7,575 nt of DNA from Pseudomonadota bacterium (lineage in GTDB: Bacteria; Pseudomonadota; Gammaproteobacteria; GCA-001735895), in contig JACZQS010000114.1 in the NCBI GenBank assembly GCA_022545625.1, forward strand, positions 1 to 7,575. The letters run 5' to 3'. Shown here piece after piece: positions 5,782-7,575 of this stretch. The notes under the pieces are model-generated. The model had not been told where the DNA came from and searched no databases. It worked only from the letters and a program-made list of their open reading frames with translations. A program made the translations under genes and the position numbers. Each line of letters opens with the position of its first letter. The first letter of the stretch is position 1.

Positions 5782-6763
5782 TATTTATCAGGTTTTGAAT
5801 AATAATGTCGCAGGTTTCAATCGAATGGATACCGGCAACACTTTTACCAGCCTGCCAATAATCTCGTTTGCCACTTTCATCGAGCGACGATCTTTTCAGT
5901 TGCCAGATCGATTTAAGGGCATAAATCGTCCGCATCCAGTGTTTGGTCCGGTTACCCGACAACATCCACCTGGCGAACCATCCGGACTTCAATCCGGAGC
6001 GCTTGATATAATCGGTATTAATCACCGACACTGGAATACCGGTAATTCTCTCCGACAGAACGATATCCGATTCCTTTGCAGCAATAATCGCCTGCTTGTA
6101 AACAGCACTGGCAAGACATTCCTGACTGGCGATAAAACGGGTACCCAGTTGGCAGGCAGAATATCCTATATTCAGTGCCTGGCGAAATCCATCGGTTTCA
6201 CCAACTCCACCCGCACAGACCAGGGGCACATCCAGTTGCTGTAACTCGTCATACAATTGCTGGATGCCCTTTCCTCCAGCGTGACCACCTGCCCTGTTAT
6301 TTACACAAATTAATCCATCGGCACCATTGTCGAGACCTATCCTGGCCCATTTCAACTCGGTCACATCGTGATAAACCAGGCCACCCACTGCATGTACCCG
6401 TTTTGCAACCCAGTCGGGCTTTCCCAGTGAGGTAACAAAAAATCGTATACCCTCTTCGATCGCCACATCGATCCATTGCGACATACGTTGCTGATATTTT
6501 TTTGATGATTTTTCGATCAAAGCATTCATGCCGATAGGCTTGTCAGTCAATTTTCGCATCAGTCGGATGCCCTGTCGAAATTCGTGACCATGCACATAAG
6601 TCAGTGATATCGGTTGCATCACCCCGAGCCCACCAGCCTCCGATACTGCCGCGACCAGCTCGGGATTACTGCAAGGGTACATAGGACCACCAATAACTGG
6701 ATACTGAATGCCTAACCCATCGATAAACTGCCGCGCCGCTGGCGGAAAATGATGCTCCGTCAT
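5777..6763 (-). CDS. Nitronate monooxygenase-family flavoprotein
   Basis: This 328-residue protein is a TIM-barrel FMN enzyme of the nitronate monooxygenase / 2-nitropropane dioxygenase family (PF03060), which also includes FabK enoyl reductases and NADH:quinone reductases. Visible landmarks are GGPMYPCSNPELVAAVSEAGGLGV (25-48), the glycine-rich NNRAGGHAGG at 155-164 with the family His (H161), the FMN-phosphate loop AGGVG at 184-188 and QLGTRFIASQEC at 205-216. The C-terminal DYWQAGKSVAGI at 301-312 is the usual family ending. There is no signal peptide, so it is cytoplasmic. It may oxidise toxic alkyl nitronates such as propionate 3-nitronate, or reduce another substrate; sequence alone does not decide. 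Its ATG overlaps the stop of the hotdog gene by four bases (ATGA), so the two are probably translationally coupled. Its stop falls within a 14-bp tandem repeat. Confidence 0.9.
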   Translation of the reverse strand: MTEHHFPPAARQFIDGLGIQYPVIGGPMYPCSNPELVAAVSEAGGLGVMQPISLTYVHGHEFRQGIRLMRKLTDKPIGMNALIEKSSKKYQQRMSQWIDVAIEEGIRFFVTSLGKPDWVAKRVHAVGGLVYHDVTELKWARIGLDNGADGLICVNNRAGGHAGGKGIQQLYDELQQLDVPLVCAGGVGETDGFRQALNIGYSACQLGTRFIASQECLASAVYKQAIIAAKESDIVLSERITGIPVSVINTDYIKRSGLKSGWFARWMLSGNRTKHWMRTIYALKSIWQLKRSSLDESGKRDYWQAGKSVAGIHSIETCDIIIQNLINS

Positions 6764-7254
6764 GCCGAGTGTTTAAAGCCAAGCAACCAGGTTGCTCGCA
6801 CAACCGCGACCAGGTCACCGCCCTCATCTAATATCTCGGATTTCACTTCGCAGGAGGTATTATCATCAATTTTTGCCGGCATTTTGAAATTGGCCTCGGC
6901 AGTTAATGTTCCACGCGATTTTTTCAGGTACTCGGCCTGCAGGCCGAGCACGATTCCTCGCATATCGGGTGGTAAGGCAGTCAACACGGCCAGGCCAGTG
7001 GTTATCTCACCGAGATTCATCAACGCGATTGCATGAATAGATTTAAGGTGGTTACGTACTCGGCGACGATCACGCAAAGAAACCTTCGCAAAACCTGGCT
7101 GCAAGGTCTCGACCCTGGACCCGATCGTGCCACTATAGGGTGCATACCAGCCAAGAAAATAACTAAACAGCAATGATCCCGCCGGCAACGAACTGAGTCG
7201 TTGCCACCATCGTAGAATGTTATTTTCCGGAGGATTTTCGACAACACTATTCAT
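6760..7254 (-). CDS. DUF4442 hotdog-fold protein (PaaI-like)
   Basis: This 164-residue protein matches the DUF4442 group of hotdog-fold proteins, relatives of PaaI-type acyl-CoA thioesterases. The core is at 60-110: RDRRRVRNHLKSIHAIALMNLGE holds N68, H69 and H74, in the place of the thioesterase helix that carries the catalytic acid and substrate contacts; E83 could serve as the acid. GIVLGLQAEYLKKSRGTLTAE (100-120) is the following strand-turn-strand. The N-terminal 35 residues are amphipathic and precede the fold. The start is fixed by an in-frame TGA directly before the ATG; no clear Shine-Dalgarno is seen. It is first in a probable operon with the flavoenzyme, joined by ATGA. The substrate is unknown; thioesterase activity is inferred from the fold only. 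Confidence 0.85.
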   Translation of the reverse strand: MNSVVENPPENNILRWWQRLSSLPAGSLLFSYFLGWYAPYSGTIGSRVETLQPGFAKVSLRDRRRVRNHLKSIHAIALMNLGEITTGLAVLTALPPDMRGIVLGLQAEYLKKSRGTLTAEANFKMPAKIDDNTSCEVKSEILDEGGDLVAVVRATWLLGFKHSA

Positions 7255-7312
7255 TCATCTAGTTCAGCAATTCAATCAAGGTAGCCACACCCAGGATATT
7301 TGGCAGGCAGCG

Positions 7313-7341
7313 AACATAGCATTAGGGAATCTTGAGTTCAA
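7313..7341 (-). promoter_or_regulatory. Candidate promoter for hotdog-flavoenzyme operon
   Basis: On the minus strand TTGAAC (7336-7341, -35, four of six matches) is followed after exactly 17 bases by TATGTT (7313-7318, -10, four of six), and TGC directly precedes the -10, giving an extended -10 element. Transcription would begin near 7306, leaving a leader of about 50 bases before the ATG at 7254. The -35 box overlaps that of the divergent promoter for the YbeL-like gene. Predicted by eye only. Confidence 0.4.
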
Positions 7342-7361
7342 ACGAGATATAGGTTAATAAT
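7332..7361 (+). promoter_or_regulatory. Candidate promoter for YbeL-like gene
   Basis: TTGAGT (7332-7337, four of six matches to -35) and AATAAT (7356-7361, five of six to -10) are separated by 18 bases. The expected start of transcription, six or seven bases past the -10, falls on or next to the ATG at 7367, so the message could be leaderless. No Shine-Dalgarno lies at a useful distance. Predicted by eye only. Confidence 0.35.
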
Positions 7362-7366
7362 GACGC

Positions 7367-7575
7367 ATGGATATCAAATCTGATAGCAAAAGATTGATCA
7401 AGGCATTCGACCATATGGTCGAGAACGTCAGTCAGACCATCCACGAAGCCGAAGAAGCGCTTCAACCTACTATCGATGAAATGGTGCTCAATGCACAGTC
7501 TCTAGCCCACGACCTCCACCAGCTATCGCAGGAAGAAGCGGAACGCCTGGGAAAAGCACTGAAGCGTGATATTCA
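7367..7575 (+). CDS. YbeL-like (DUF1451) zinc-ribbon protein, 5' part
   Basis: The reading frame opens at ATG 7367 and runs off the right edge after 69 full codons. It begins MDIKSDSKRLIKAFDHMVEN and contains LSQEEAERLGKALKRDI near residues 53-69, which resembles the E. coli YbeL segment LTRTEVDELTRAIRRDL. YbeL-family (DUF1451) proteins are about 160 residues, with an N-terminal helical part and a C-terminal zinc ribbon; the ribbon cysteines would lie beyond this window, so they are not seen. The visible part is acidic and helical with no signal peptide. An in-frame TGA six bases before the ATG excludes a longer start. The function of the family is not established. It is divergent from the hotdog gene. 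Confidence 0.7.
   Translation, partial: MDIKSDSKRLIKAFDHMVENVSQTIHEAEEALQPTIDEMVLNAQSLAHDLHQLSQEEAERLGKALKRDI

Noticed and set aside
5795..6244. 149-codon open frame on the plus strand
   Set aside because: It is antisense to the flavoenzyme gene, has no family resemblance and no ribosome site of note.
7020..7247. 75-codon minus-strand frame overlapping the hotdog gene
   Set aside because: It is an alternative frame of the DUF4442 gene, with no domain, and the overlapping frame has clear family motifs.

Overview
The window looks like ordinary chromosome from a gammaproteobacterium. The crcB-serS order, an OmpH/Skp-type chaperone, a QueG-type epoxyqueuosine reductase, YgfZ and a YbeL-like (DUF1451) protein all fit that class. 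Base composition is moderate, and no gene stands out by codon use or shows signs of transfer. I cannot place it below class. I see no tRNA, rRNA, CRISPR array, insertion sequence or phage gene.

Layout. (1) Positions 110-2874, minus strand: crcB (fluoride channel), serS (seryl-tRNA synthetase), a membrane-anchored DUF4124 protein and an OmpH/Skp-like periplasmic chaperone, read in that order with gaps of 38, 42 and 9 bases, so probably one operon. (2) 2875-2998: a divergent intergenic region serving crcB and queG. (3) 2999-5055, plus strand: queG and ygfZ, overlapping by an ATGA start/stop. Both concern iron-sulfur enzymes and tRNA modification. (4) 5071-7254, minus strand: a hotdog-fold DUF4442 protein and a nitronate monooxygenase-family flavoenzyme, again joined by an ATGA overlap. 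After 88 bases carrying a 14-base tandem repeat comes a cytoplasmic DsbA/FrnE-like thioredoxin-fold protein. The plus-strand and minus-strand blocks converge with only 15 bases between ygfZ and dsbA. (5) 7255-7366: a second divergent region with two overlapping promoter candidates. (6) From 7367 to the right edge: the 5' part of a YbeL-like zinc-ribbon family gene.

No wholly new system is evident; every complete gene has a recognisable family. The points most worth a second look are a G8 run in the DUF4124 gene where either a +1 or -1 slip gives an early stop, the pairing of that gene with an Skp-like chaperone behind serS, the queG-ygfZ coupling, the hotdog-flavoenzyme coupling, the 14-base repeat that contains the flavoenzyme stop codon, and a possible leaderless start for the YbeL-like gene.
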